Source of the DNA: Stomoxys calcitrans
Lineage: Eukaryota > Arthropoda > Insecta > Diptera > Muscidae
Assembly (NCBI RefSeq): GCF_963082655.1
Contig: NC_081556.1
Coordinates: 158,602,448 to 158,666,447 of the forward strand
Direction of reading: 5' to 3'
Length of the DNA stretch: 64,000 nt
Part shown: in pieces, positions 52,684 to 63,911 of the stretch
Numbering within the stretch: the first letter of the stretch is position 1
Layout: every line of letters begins with the position of its first letter
Notes under the pieces: generated by a model
Seen by the model: only the letters and a program-made list of their open reading frames with translations
Databases searched by the model: none
What the model was told of the DNA's origin: nothing
Position numbers and translations under genes: made by a program

Positions 52684-53995
52684 AAACAAGTAAGAGCGTG
52701 CTAAGTTTGGCCAGGCCGAATCTTATATATTCTCCACCATGGATCGCATTTGTCGAGTTCTATGCGCAGTATCTATTGTAAGGCAAACAAAGAATATTGA
52801 ATAAGAACTGTTATGCTATTGGAGCTATATCAAGTCATAGTCCGATTCGGACCATAAATGAATGCTGAACATTGTACAATAGAAGTAAATGTGTAATATT
52901 TCATTTCATTCGGATAAGAGTTCTTGAGCTTGAGGGGCTCAAGAAGCAAAATCGGGAGATCGGTTTACATGGGAGCTGTATCAAGCTATTTATCGATTCA
53001 GACCATATTAGATATGTAATTTCTTCCAAATAGGATGAGAATTGCGCCCTCTAGAGGATGTCAAGATCCCAGATCGGTTTATATGGCAGCTATATCAGGT
53101 TATGAACCGAGTTACGCCATGCTAAGCATAGTTATTGGAAGTCCAAACAAAACACCGCATGCAAAATTTCAGCCAAATCGGACGAGAATTGCGCGCTCTA
53201 TTGGCTCAAGAAGTCAAGATCCATGATTGGTTTACATGACAGCTATACCAAATTATGAACCGATTTGAGTCGTACTAAACACACTTGTTGGATGTGATAC
53301 CAAATCACTACGCGGAAATATTCCGCCATATAAACCGATCTTCCTATTAGACTTCTAGAGCCTCTAGAGGGCGTACTTCCTATCCGATTTGGCTGAAATT
53401 TAGCATGACGTGTTTCGCTATGACTTCCAAAAACTTTGTTAAGTATGTTTCAAATCTGTTCATAGCCTGATATAGCTGCCATATAAACCGATCTTGGGTC
53501 TTGACTTCTGGAGCTTCTAGAGGGCGCAATTCTTATCCGATTTGGCCGAAATTTTGCATGTATTTTAATTTCCAACAACTGTGTCAAGTATAGTTTAAAT
53601 AAACCAACATACTGGTATAGCCACCATATAAACCTATATAGAGATTAGACTTCTTGGGCTTTTAGAGTGTGCAATTCTTATCCAATATGGTTGAAATTTT
53701 ACACATGTAGTTTTCGTATGGCTTCCAACAACTGTTCCAAGTATGGACTAAATCGGTATATAACCTGATATAGCTGCCATATAAACCGATCTCCCAGTTT
53801 GTCTCTTTGAGCCTCTGGATTGCGTCATCATTACTCAATTTGCCTGTAATTTTGGTTTTTTTTCTATGACTGGTGTTTTTCTATGACTGGTATTTTTCTA
53901 TTTGAAAAAGTCATTCAAAGAACTTGACATATGCAATCAATGGTGGAGGGTATATAAGTCTCGGTCCGGCCGAACTTAGAACGCTTTTACTTGTT
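52684..53995. repeat. Two R-A copies in inverted, tail-to-tail arrangement
   Basis: The left half (52684-53280) is plus-oriented and starts AACAAGTAAGAGCGTGCTAA with TATATTCTCCACCATGGATC. The right half (53285-53995) is minus-oriented and ends with ATGGTGGAGGGTATATAAGT, then GGTCCGGCCGAACTTAGAAC and GCTTTTACTTGTT. Both palindromic starts lie at the outer edges and neither half has the normal tail, so the unit looks like a fold-back structure. Confidence 0.8.
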
Positions 53996-54014
53996 TATTA
54001 TTAATATTTCTAAT

Positions 54015-54070
54015 TACCAAGAAGTTTGCTTCCGTTCCTTAATGGAATGTTCATGGACAAATTGGCAATT
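54015..54070 (+). repeat. SINE-1 tail fragment
   Basis: It reads GAAGTTTGCTTCCGTTCCTT then AATGGAATGTTCATGGACAA, the last 50 bp of SINE-1. Confidence 0.6.
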
Positions 54071-54449
54071 ACCAATTCCATAAGGGCGGTTGTAAATGTA
54101 GTGGTTATCACATTCATGAAATTTACAAATATTTTCAATAAACAATAATAAATGTATTTACAACTTCAGTTATTGAGTTTACATGCTTCTGTTTTGGCAC
54201 GAAATCAAATACAAATTATAATTAAATTTCCAAACTCAGGCCAAAGCCGATAATTGAAAAATTAATGTCAGTGTTTAACCCATTAGTGAATTAGTTTCGG
54301 TTTTATCAGACATTTTATTTCTTACGCTACGTGTTCATATACATAAGTGTTTCGATAAACCACATAGAAAACAAGTTGGAACATATCACAATTCACAGTT
54401 GTTTTATAATTTTGATCAGATTTCAACTTTAAAGTTCGTATTTACTAAC
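54071..54449. other. No recognisable feature
   Basis: AT-rich spacer between a SINE tail and an R-A copy. Confidence 0.4.
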
Positions 54450-54451
54450 AA

Positions 54452-54940
54452 CAAGTAAGAACGTGCTAAGTTCGGCCAGGCAGAATCTTATATACCCTCC
54501 ACCATGGATCGCATTTGTCGAGTTCTATGCGCGGTATCTCTTTTTAGACAAACAAATTGACTAAGAATATTGAATATTGACTAAGAACTCTTATGCTATT
54601 GGAGCTATATCAAGTTATAGTCCAATTCGGACGATAAATGAATGCTGAACATTGTAGAAGTCATTATGTAATATTTTAGTTCATTCGGATAAAGCCCATT
54701 TGCAAAATTCAACGACCTACATCAATATTAAGTATCTGTGCAAAATTTCAAATAGCTACGCGTTCGACCGCTTTCGTGATTTCGACAGAGTGACTGACAA
54801 ATATGGCCAGTTCGACTTAGAACGTCGATACGATCGAGAAAATATACACTTTATGGGGTCTTCGACGAATATTTCGAGGTGTTACAAACGGAATGACTAG
54901 ATTAGTATACCCCCATCCTACGGTGATGGGTATTTTACAT
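54452..54940 (+). repeat. R-A repeat, internally deleted copy
   Basis: It starts ACAAGTAAGAACGTGCTAAG with TTCGGCCAGGCAGAA and TATATACCCTCCACCATGGA. It jumps from the first module directly to the tail (ACCTACATCAATATTAAGTA, CGACAGAGTGACTGACAAAT) and has the end box CCCCCATCCTACGGTGATGG. Confidence 0.85.
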
Positions 54941-55094
54941 CACTGATAGTTTTATAATCGACAATGGCCTGGTTTTGTAAATCCAATTATAATGATAATT
55001 GATTCGGTGCCAAAAGAGAAAAAGTTATAAATATATTTACTACCGTTGATTGAAAATATTTGTAAATATGGAATTGATAAGTATATATATATTA

Positions 55095-56275
55095 ACAAGT
55101 GAAAGCGTGATAAGTTCGGCCGGGCTGAATCTTATATACCCTGAACAATTGCTCGCATTTTTCAAGTTCTTTCCCGGTATCTCTTTTTAGACCAACAAAG
55201 GATAAAAGAAAAAAAAAATTGCTATGCTAATTGTATAGAGTGTTGGAGAACACAGTAGAAGTCTACGTGTAAAATTTCATCCAAATCGAATAAGAATTGG
55301 GCCTTTTAGGGGCTCAAGAAGTAAAATAGGGATATCGGTTTTCATGGGAGCTGTATTAGGCTGAAGACCGATTCAGACCATATTTGACACGTATATTGAA
55401 GGTCATGGGAAAAGTCGTTGTACAAAATTTCAGCAAAATCGGATAATAATTACGCCCTCTTGAGGCCCAAGAAGTCAAGATCCCAGATCGGTTTATATGG
55501 CAGCTATAGATTTTGAACCGATTTAAACCGTACTTGACACAGTTGTTGGACGTCATAACGAATTTCAGCCAAATCGCATAGGAATTGCGCCCTCTAGAAG
55601 CTCAAGAAGTCAAGATCCCAGATCGATTTATACGACAGCTATGTCAGGTTATGGACCGATTTGAACCATATTTGGCACGGTTTTTGGAAGTCATAACAAC
55701 ATCTCATGCAAAATTTCAGCCAAATCGGATAGGAATTGTGCCCTCTAGTGGGTCAAGAAGTCAATATCAAAGATCGGTTTATATGGCAGCTATATTAAGT
55801 TTTGAACCGATTTAAACCCTACTTGACACAGTTGTTGGACGTCATAACGAAACACGTCGTTTCAGCCAAATCGGACGAGAATTGCGCCCTCTAGAGGCTC
55901 GAGAAATGAAGACTGCAGATCGGTTTATACGACAGCTATGTCATGTTATGGACCGATTTGAACCATATAAGTCATGACCCAAGATCGGTTTATATGGCAG
56001 CTATATCAAAACATGGACCGATTTGGCCCACTTACAATCCCAACCGACCTACACTAATAAGAAGTATTTGTTCAAAATTTAGTTTAACTCCTTCGACAGT
56101 AAGCGTGCTTTCGATAGACAGACGGACTGACGGACATGGCTAGATCGACATTAAATGTCATGACGATCAAGAATATATATACTTTATGGGGTCTCAGACG
56201 CGTATTTCGAGTAGTTACAAACAGAATGACAAAATTAGTATACCCCCATCCTATGGTGAAGGGTATAATAATAAT
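55095..56275 (+). repeat. R-A repeat, near full-length copy (1.18 kb)
   Basis: This is the best R-A reference copy. It starts ACAAGTGAAAGCGTGATAAG with the palindrome TTCGGCCGGGCTGAA and TATATACCCTGAACAATTGC. Five modules of about 130-170 bp follow (CAGATCGGTTTATATGGCAG, GAATTGCGCCCTCTAGA). The tail is GACAGACGGACTGACGGACA, TGGCTAGATCGACATTAAAT, GTATTTCGAGTAGTTACAAA. The end box is CCCCATCCTATGGTGAAGGG. Confidence 0.9.
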
Positions 56276-56964
56276 CAAAATTGTAAATCTTTGTTGAAAA
56301 TGAGTGAACAATCTCTAAAAACAATCATTATTTTTTTTTTTATGTATGTAGGAACTATGTAAGGCTATAGACCGATTCGGGTCATACACAGTTAACGTAA
56401 CCTCTAGGTCCTCAAAATGTTATTACTAATTTTTTACTTACTTTTTCTTTTTTTTTATGTCCTTATTACATTTCGTCTTAAAGTTTCCTACTGAATCTTA
56501 ATTGTAATCTATTTATCATAGTGTTACAGCTTTGATAAATAGCCACTGGTAACGACTGGTTGAAATTAATTTCAATTTAAATGTTGTGATGCTGTGAGAA
56601 TCTAACACATGCCGTTTGAGATTGCGGTTATAACAGGTGGCACTTTGTGTTTGGCAAACAACCATTTCATTAGCTTCTCTTCATGCTCTTGATGTCGGTG
56701 ACCACATAATGGTCAAAGGATGACTATCTGAAGGCTTGTGTGAGTGCATCTCTATGTTAGATGTTTTGAAATAAAAATATGAATTTTAATTTTTAAAAAA
56801 TAGTTGATAATAGGGTATTTCGGAAATTTTTTCGCTGCAAGCAAAAAGAAGAATAAAATATTCGTGATCAAAAAACTAAACCAATGATAATAATAATTCA
56901 ATGTAAGTATGGCTGAATTTATGAAATAATGAATATAACTGCTAGCGATGAGTTATACGATATA
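56276..56964. other. No recognisable feature
   Basis: Unassigned AT-rich sequence. A possible R-A trace (AAGGCTATAGACCGATTCGG) lies near 56360. Confidence 0.4.
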
Positions 56965-57990
56965 GAAAGGGTGACTGCGGCTTAAATGGTCCATCCGCTG
57001 AATGCAATTTTGGTATACTCTTTCCAACATTTCAGCCGGTATCTCATGAATAAATGCTTCAATGTTGTCTTTCAATGCGTCAATTGAAACGGGCTTGTCT
57101 TTATAGACATGCGCTTTGACATAGTTCTAGGCGGCCAAGTGACCGATCCCGAACGTTAAATAAAATATTCACCGAACTCGTCTCCCAATAAATCTATAGT
57201 TATGCGTGCTGTGTGACATGTAACAACATCAAGTCAAGCTTTTGCATTTTTGGCAAAAACAAAGTTGGATATCATCTCACGGTAGTGCTCACCATTCACA
57301 GCTACGTTACATTATCTTTGAAGAAGTTCGGTCCAAAGAAGCCACCAGCCCATAAATCCCACCAAACTGTGACTTTCTCTGGATGCATTGGTAGCTCTTG
57401 CAATGTTTCTGGCTGAACTTCACTCCAAAATCGACAATTCTGTTTATTTACGTTCCCATTGAGCCAAAAATGAAATGATCTTCGGCCAAATTTCCAAGAG
57501 AATTGAAGCCGAACGAAAGGTTCGGCTTTAATTTTTGCACCAGCTGTATTTTGAAAGGCTTCACACCTAAATCCTTCTGCAAAATTTTCCACATGGTTGA
57601 GTAATGAAGGCCCAATTACTGCGAAAGACGACGAATCGATAATTGATGGCCGATACAGCTGCGATATTTTCTTCAGTTCGTACTCTACGAAAGCGTGTTG
57701 GTGGTTTAATGTCCAAAAATATAAATTTTGTGCGAAATTTAGTCACCATAGCCCGAATAGCAGCTTCAGTGGGTCGATTAAACTGACCATAAAATGGAAG
57801 AAGCGCGCTATGAACTTTCTTAACAGAGCACGCATTTATAATAATTTGTAAGCGTTGTTCGTTTGTAAGACGATTCATGGTGAAATTATAGACAAAACTG
57901 AAGATTTTTGACAGTGAAATGAATCACGAAACGTGCGTTAACTGTTTAAAACAGTGTTGCCAAAAAGATAAAAGCTAAAAAATCACCCTT
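56965..57990 (-). mobile_element. Older Tc1/mariner relative of the fold-back element (about 1.03 kb)
   Basis: TA and AAGGGTGA-type ends border the unit (GAAAGGGTGACTG at 56965, TCACCCTT at 57983-57990). On the minus strand the transposase starts at 57878 with MNRLTNEQRLQIIINACSVK, continues with GQFNRPTEAAIRAMVTKFRT, and after frame changes reaches FHFWLNGNVNKQNCRFWSEV and MHPEKVTVWWDLWAGG. The last part reads KPVSIDALKDNIEAFIHEIP, AEMLERVYQN. Much of the catalytic domain between the second and last acidic residues is deleted. It shares coding ancestry with the fold-back copies, but the end sequences differ beyond the first 14 bp, so it is a different family member. Confidence 0.85.
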
Positions 57991-58200
57991 TAAAAGCCGA
58001 AGAGCTTATTATATTTTGCTGTCCCAATTCATGGAGAAACATTCGGCCAATGAAAAAATTCGATGACTTTCGGAATCACCATTTAGCATAAAGCCGAATA
58101 ATAGCTAAATAATCTTTGTTCCTCTAGCTAAGATTCGAACGAGGGTTTTCAACATTATAGGCTAACTTTCCTTCTTAAGAGTCACGGTGGCATTTACATC
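57991..58200 (-). repeat. Flank with SINE-1 head fragment
   Basis: At 58120-58195 the reversed head of SINE-1 is visible (GATTCGAACGAGGGTTTTCA, TTATAGGCTAACTTTCC, TCACGGTGGC). The flanking bases are unassigned. Confidence 0.45.
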
Positions 58201-59344
58201 CTTAAACAAACTGGAATGCAAAGAGATTTGTTCCTATATAGAGAACACAGTTTTCATAATTCACACATTTTGAAAAAAGGTGTATCCAAACACCTCCGCA
58301 GTACTCGAATTTCTGCAACCATTTGGCGATATCATTTATTTTGCCAAAAATCATTGAAGCGTACTCCAGTGGAAGTGTATCGGCGATTTCTGCAACGGAC
58401 AAGTAGACAACAAATCGTTTGATCTTTCTAGCTGCCATGCCAATTGGAACATAGAGATTGAGCCACGCCATTGTGGTTAAGCTTACGGTTGGACTCACTA
58501 ACAGTTGGCTGTGTATTATGAATGAGTCCTCAGACAAAAAGTGCGATTGTGTTTGTAAATAAGTGTGTGTGTGTGTTTGTGACGGTGTCTGTGCATATTG
58601 TGTACAAGGATAATTGTGTGCCTACGAATACCTGCATATATGTATGTTGTTGCATTTGACAGCTGAGTTTGTGTTAAATTAGTGCACAAATTTACTTTAC
58701 AAAGTGCATAAATTGCTTTTCATAACGCCTCATTTAACCCGTATGCAAACACTCACACACACACACAAACACATGGCATATGCTTCCATTCCCTTCCCCT
58801 CTCTCCCTCGTGAGCAAGAACCAAAAACCCAACCAATCTTTAGTCTATGGTGCGAGTTGAAATGACCGCTTTGTTTGTTTATGTGTTTGAGCAGGTGAGT
58901 GAGAGAGAGCTGGTGTGCAACTGTAAGTGAGTGTATAAATGCTTTTCAAACAAATTTTCCGGTGCATCACTTTGACCATTCATGCGTGACAGTAAACAAT
59001 TGCAAAACGACGATGACGACGGTATTGTGTGAGTGAGAGTGTGGCAATGACTGTTGCACTGCTTGAATGTAGTGCAACAAACCCTTCAATGGTAGTTTTC
59101 AAGGTGTTGGTGAGAGCATATTTTCAGACCGAGGCATATGAAAGAATGTTTTGGGGAAAATCCTTTGAGGCAATGGTCAAAATGACTTTCATCCTTTTTC
59201 GCCGTTTGAATGAAATGTTTTCTGATTGCTCATTTTTCAAAAGACCATATTGAATCAAGTGAAGGTTTTATTTCAGTATTTATCTATTATATACAAAGGC
59301 AAAAAATAATGCCACTTGAAATTTCTTCAAAGTAGACAAATAAG
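58201..59344. other. Unique sequence with GT and GA simple repeats
   Basis: GT-rich stretches lie at 58560-58585 and CA-rich at 58750-58772. A GTGAGTGAGAGAGAGCTGG stretch lies at 58893-58912, and GTGTGAGTGAGAGTGTGG near 59025. Such GA/GT-rich DNA is common near fly promoters, but I see no TATA/initiator pair or exon, so no gene is called. Confidence 0.4.
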
Positions 59345-59510
59345 AATGACCTCTGTAGCTCATAAGTAACCATGAGTATCTGAGACACTGAACAACTGGA
59401 TTCCAAACCCGGCGAGAATATCAAACACATTTTTGGCTAAGGTTACAATCACACCAATGCTACATAACTATCTATATGTGAGACGTCGCACAGTGTCGCG
59501 GACAGGGAAA
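59345..59510 (+). repeat. SINE-1 copy, very old
   Basis: Remnants include GACCTCTGTAGCTCATAAG (head), GGATTCCAAACCCGGCGAG (B box region) and GTGAGACGTCGCACAGTGTC (body). Confidence 0.4.
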
Positions 59511-59714
59511 ACAGTTGGCAAAAATCACACGAAATTTTGAAAGAAGCTGTCTTATATAAAAAATTCCCATGATTTGAAAAATGATTCCGATTCAAATGTT
59601 AGATTTTTAGTTTAAAGATATGACCGTTTAAAGTTGACCTATTTTCACAGACACAATTTTTAAGTAATTTGGTCTGATTTCAAGTATAATATCTCGAAGA
59701 CAAATGAATTGTCA

Positions 59715-60865
59715 TATTTAAATACCTTCCACCATAGGATGGGGGTTTACTAATTTCGTCATTCCGTTTATAAGACCTCGAAATATGAGTCTAAGTATAT
59801 ATATTTTTGAGCGTCATCTATGTCGATCTAGCCATGTCAGTCCGTCAGTCTATCGAAAGCACGCTAACTTTCGAAGGAGTAAAGCTAGGTTTTTGAAATT
59901 TTGCACAAGTACTTCTTATTAGTGTAGGTTGTTGGTGGGATTGTAAATGGGCCCAATCGATCCATGTTTTGATATAGCTGCCATATCAACCGATCTTGGG
60001 TCTTGACTTTTTGAGCATTTAGAAGGCGTGCAAAATTTCAGCCAAATCGGATACGAAGATTTGGCTAAGACTTTGCACGAGATGTTTTATTAAGACTTCC
60101 AACAACTGTGCTGAGTATGGTGGAAATCGGTCCATAACCAGATACAGCTGTCATATAAACCTATCTGGGGTCTTGACTTCTTGAGCGTCTATAGGGCGCA
60201 ATTATTATCCGATTTGGCTGAAATTGTGCACAACGTGTTTTGACATGACTTTCAACAATTGTGCTAAGTATGCTTTAAATCGGTCCATAACCTGATATAG
60301 CTGCCATATAAACCGATCTGGGATCTTTAATCTTGACTTCTTGAGATTTGTTTGAAATTTTATAACTTCTAACAACTGTGCTAAATATGGTTCAAATCGA
60401 TCCATAACCTGATATAGCTGCCATATAAACCGATCTGGGATCTTGACTTCTTGAGCCTCCAGAGGACGTAATTATTATCGGATTTGGTTGAAATTTTGTA
60501 CAACGGCTTCTCTCATGACCTTTAATATACTTGTCAAATATGGTTCGAATCGATCTATAGCCTGATACAGCTCCCATATCAACCGTTCTCTCTTTTTTAC
60601 TTCGCGAACCCCTAAAGTTCGCAATTCTTACTCGCATTGGCTGAAATTTTACACAATGACTTCTACTATGGTCTCCAATATTCAGTTCAATTATGGTCCG
60701 AATCGAACTATAACTTGATATAGCACCAATATTAAATCAATTATTTCCTTGTATCCTTTGTTTGCCTAAAAGGAGATATTGGGAAAAGAACAAGAAGACA
60801 ATTGCGATCTATGGTGCTGGGTATATAAGATTCGGCCCGGCCGAACTTAGCACGCTTTTAGTTGT
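59715..60865 (-). repeat. R-A repeat, near full-length copy
   Basis: In reverse it starts with the end box (CCACCATAGGATGGGGGTTT) and the tail (ATCTAGCCATGTCAGTCCGT). Five modules (GATATAGCTGCCATATAAAC) follow. It finishes with TGGTGCTGGGTATATAAGAT, the palindrome TTCGGCCCGGCCGAA and CTTAGCACGCTTTTAGTTGT. It has both ends, like the 55095-56275 copy but opposite in direction. Confidence 0.9.
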
Positions 60866-61043
60866 CGTTATTTGAACTAATTAAAAATATACTCACATAA
60901 AAAAGATTGTCCATTAATTTGGTAACACTTCGAGTCAGCTACCCTTAATATTTTTTTGGTGTGTGTATCTTTTGAACATCGAAAAGGAAGGCTTTTTGTA
61001 GAGGTAATACTGACGGATGCATGCAATGCGTTAAGGACTTGTA

Positions 61044-61238
61044 AAGGGTGATTTTTTTGAGGTTAGGATTTTCATGCATTAGTATTTGACAGATCACGTG
61101 GGATTTCAGACATGGTGTCAAAGAGAAAGATGCTCAGTATGCTTTGACATTTCATCATGAATAGACTTACTAACGAGCAACGCTTGCAAATCATTGAATT
61201 TTATTACCAAAATCAGTGTTCGGTTCGAAATGTGTTCA
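61044..61238 (+). mobile_element. Solo 195-bp arm of the fold-back element
   Basis: It matches the arm of the 607-bp elements from the outer end (TA then AAGGGTGATTTTTTTGAGG) to GAAATGTGTTCA. It stops at the same inner edge at which the arms of both complete copies stop. The centre and second arm are absent. Confidence 0.9.
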
Positions 61239-61817
61239 TTTAAGCCTTGTTTAGAAGTTATGGCTTAAGTAAAGTATTTGAACTTAAACCTTCAATGACG
61301 AATATGTTAAACAATTGCAACTGTCCTGAAAGTAACATTGTTTTCCAACATAAAATATTATCCTTTGACATCCATGACTCACGGTTTATTGGGCATCTTT
61401 TGTTTTGAATGGTATATCTGGCATAGGAGATGGTTAACTTTCAATTTTTAGATCAGGGCTAGGTAAAAAGTTTATTCTATTTAACCATAGTTTTCATCAT
61501 GCCAACATATTCAATTGGTTCACATATCACCAAAAAATATGTCAATACTCGTATCCATCCCATTTCGGTCATTTCCTTCTATTTGAGTTTTGGGCCAAAA
61601 TTCAGCGGGGTCACGACGGAAAGACCAATTATATATCCGCCAATAATAGCGTAGACTCTTCTTTACGTTTGTGGATATTTCTTTAAGCGATGCCAACATG
61701 CTCAAGTGTACAAGCAGTGCAATTTATGAAAGGACATGGCATGGAAGTCTATGAGTGTTAATGTGTATTGGGTGAGTCTGTTTCTGTGGGTGACTGTGTG
61801 GGGAATTCATCATCACA

Positions 61818-61858
61818 CAGCTGCAGCAGCAGCGGCAGCAGCAACAACAACAACGACA
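61818..61858. repeat. CAG/CAA-type trinucleotide repeat
   Basis: A run of GCAGCAGCAGCGGCAGCAGC followed by AACAACAACAACGACA. Confidence 0.9.
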
Positions 61859-62237
61859 CAATGTGCATATAAATACCTTTCTTCTCTTTGTTCGCAACCT
61901 GGGGCAACTTTTTCTCTTATACCCTCGAGGATGCTTGGTTGGTTACTAGAACTATGTACACCCACACATACATTCATACAAAGATACATGCGGCATGTAA
62001 GCGTCTGTGGGTGAGCTGTACGAGTTCTGCACCATAACCTTTTGCAATAATGGTTTTCATTCAGTTCCTTTTTGTTGCCACCTTCCTACCACCTCTTGGG
62101 GGCACAATGCCATTGTGGAGGATACTTAAAAATATGAAGTAGGAGAAGGCAAAACAAGAAAAAATGATTCGTTGTTTGCATATTTCCCATGTTTGTCTCT
62201 TTATTATTTCCGTTCCGTCCTGCTGTGGTCTTGGTCG

Positions 62238-62350
62238 GCATCGTCATCGGCATCAACATCAACATCGTCATGTTCGCCACCATCATCGTCATCTTCAGCA
62301 TCATCATAACTGCAGCAGCAGCAACATCATCATCATCAGCATCAGCAACA
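62238..62350. repeat. CAT/CAG-rich trinucleotide repeat
   Basis: About 110 bp of imperfect CATCAT/CATCGT/CAGCAG triplets. In frame it would give His- or Met-rich peptides, which supports simple sequence rather than coding. Confidence 0.85.
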
Positions 62351-62466
62351 TGGGTAAAATCATCATGAACGACTGCACTGTGTTCTTTGCCTGAAGCGTT
62401 TTATTCCAATTTGTGGTTGGCTTAAGTATTGTAAGGCTTTTTCCTCTAAGCCCTATTGCATGACTA

Positions 62467-62487
62467 TTGTTGTTGTTGTTGTTGTTC
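62467..62487. repeat. TTG trinucleotide repeat
   Basis: Seven TTG/GTT units in a row. Confidence 0.85.
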
Positions 62488-63534
62488 CTGCATTGCGTTA
62501 AGGCCTCTGCTATGGCGTCTTTCCGAAGCGAAAGGTAAGGAATATAGTCAACACGATGAATGGCCAAAATGGATGGTTAACTAACGGATGATGCATTTGT
62601 GATGGGCATGTGATGCAAGAAGACGTCTGCTCTTCAGGTCTAAGAAAGTTTATTTATCTTCACAAATGATAATATTGCTGTAACTGTTAAGAACAACAGC
62701 GATTCGGTAAAATGTGGATTTTCCAAAAAGTTGGATTTTTTAAAAACGAAATGTTTTCCAATCCCCAATAGAAGCCTAGGGGTGAGTCATATGTGATGCG
62801 ATATTAAAAACCAAGCGCTAGCTGTTATCTCATTTACGATGCCAAGTATTTCACCAACTACATTAACACAATGATAGACACTGATCCACCTACCAGTAAT
62901 GTCTGCTTGGCTAGCAACCTTTATATGCCTTACTTATTGTAGTAACCAATTCAAAGAATGATACGAAATAATAGGGCCATTCGCCTATTACCTTAGACTG
63001 TAGTAGTTGGCTGAAAAGAGCTCTTTGTGGTACCACATTCCAATTTTCACAAACCACATTTTCAATTCCACCGGGCTGGTAAGTTGAGCATACAACTAAC
63101 TTTGCTATCGAGACGATTCACCCTTCATTGTTCCTCTAAAAGCAATAAATAAACAATTGGTGACCACCGTCATAATTTGCCCTTGTAATGATCAGGCACT
63201 CTATCGAAAAGTCTTGCAGTGCAGGATGTTCTTGAGAAAAAAGAAAACCGAAGCCATCGTACCGTACAAGGAAGTGAAATGGAAAAGGCATCATGGCGTA
63301 TAGTCGATATTCAGCTGCCAGACACAGATATCACGAAAAGGATCAAAAATGTTGTGGCCTTATCTAGTGTTTGTCAAACATTTTCATGGACTGTCCGAAG
63401 TGCAAAGACAAAAAAAAAACCAAAATTGTTAAAAAAAAATAGTTTTCTATGATAATGCCCTAAGCCATTAGTACATAAAGCTCCCTACAATGTGTACTTA
63501 GTTAACATATTTCATACGTCACATTCCGGTGAAA

Positions 63535-63906
63535 ATTGGAAAACTTATGCAACCAAATTGGGAACCGACTTAAACTATGCGTCCTAGAGGGAAATGGGGC
63601 TTAATTTGTGACTCCATCAAAAAATTCAGAATGTCATCGAAAGTCCTTTAAAATTCGAAATTTTACTTGAAAAACTTAAAATGGCTGTATCGCCTAAACT
63701 ATGGGTCCTAGAGGGAAATGAGCCTTAATTCGTGACTCCATCAAAAAATTCAGAATTTCAACGAAAGTCCATTAAAAATCGAAATTTTACTTGGAAAACT
63801 TAAAATGGCTGTATCGCCTAAACTATGGGTCCTAGAGGGAAATGAGCCTTAATTCGTGACTCCATCAAAAAATTCAGAATTTCATCGAAACTCCATTAAA
63901 AATCGG
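63535..63906. repeat. Tandem repeat, about 124-bp unit, three copies
   Basis: CCTAAACTATGGGTCCTAGA-type starts occur at 63568, 63693 and 63817, giving a period of 124-125 bp. Copies two and three are almost identical and the first is more diverged (AAACTATGCGTCCTAGAGGG). Each unit carries GACTCCATCAAAAAATTCAG and AACTTAAAATGGCTGTATCG. The array ends where a SINE begins. Confidence 0.9.
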
Positions 63907-63911
63907 CTAGA

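Larger units (their letters stand above)
61239..63530. other. Unique sequence, no supported gene
   Basis: Outside the trinucleotide repeats I see no dispersed repeat. The histidine- or methionine-rich open stretches at 62086-62394 come from the trinucleotide repeats and are not convincing exons. Confidence 0.45.

Noticed and set aside
59029..59253. 74-codon plus-strand open frame starting in GT/GA-rich DNA
   Set aside because: No promoter, splice sites or family resemblance; length is within chance for this composition.
62086..62394. Methionine- or histidine-rich open frames
   Set aside because: Produced by the CAT/CAG trinucleotide repeat; composition is simple sequence.
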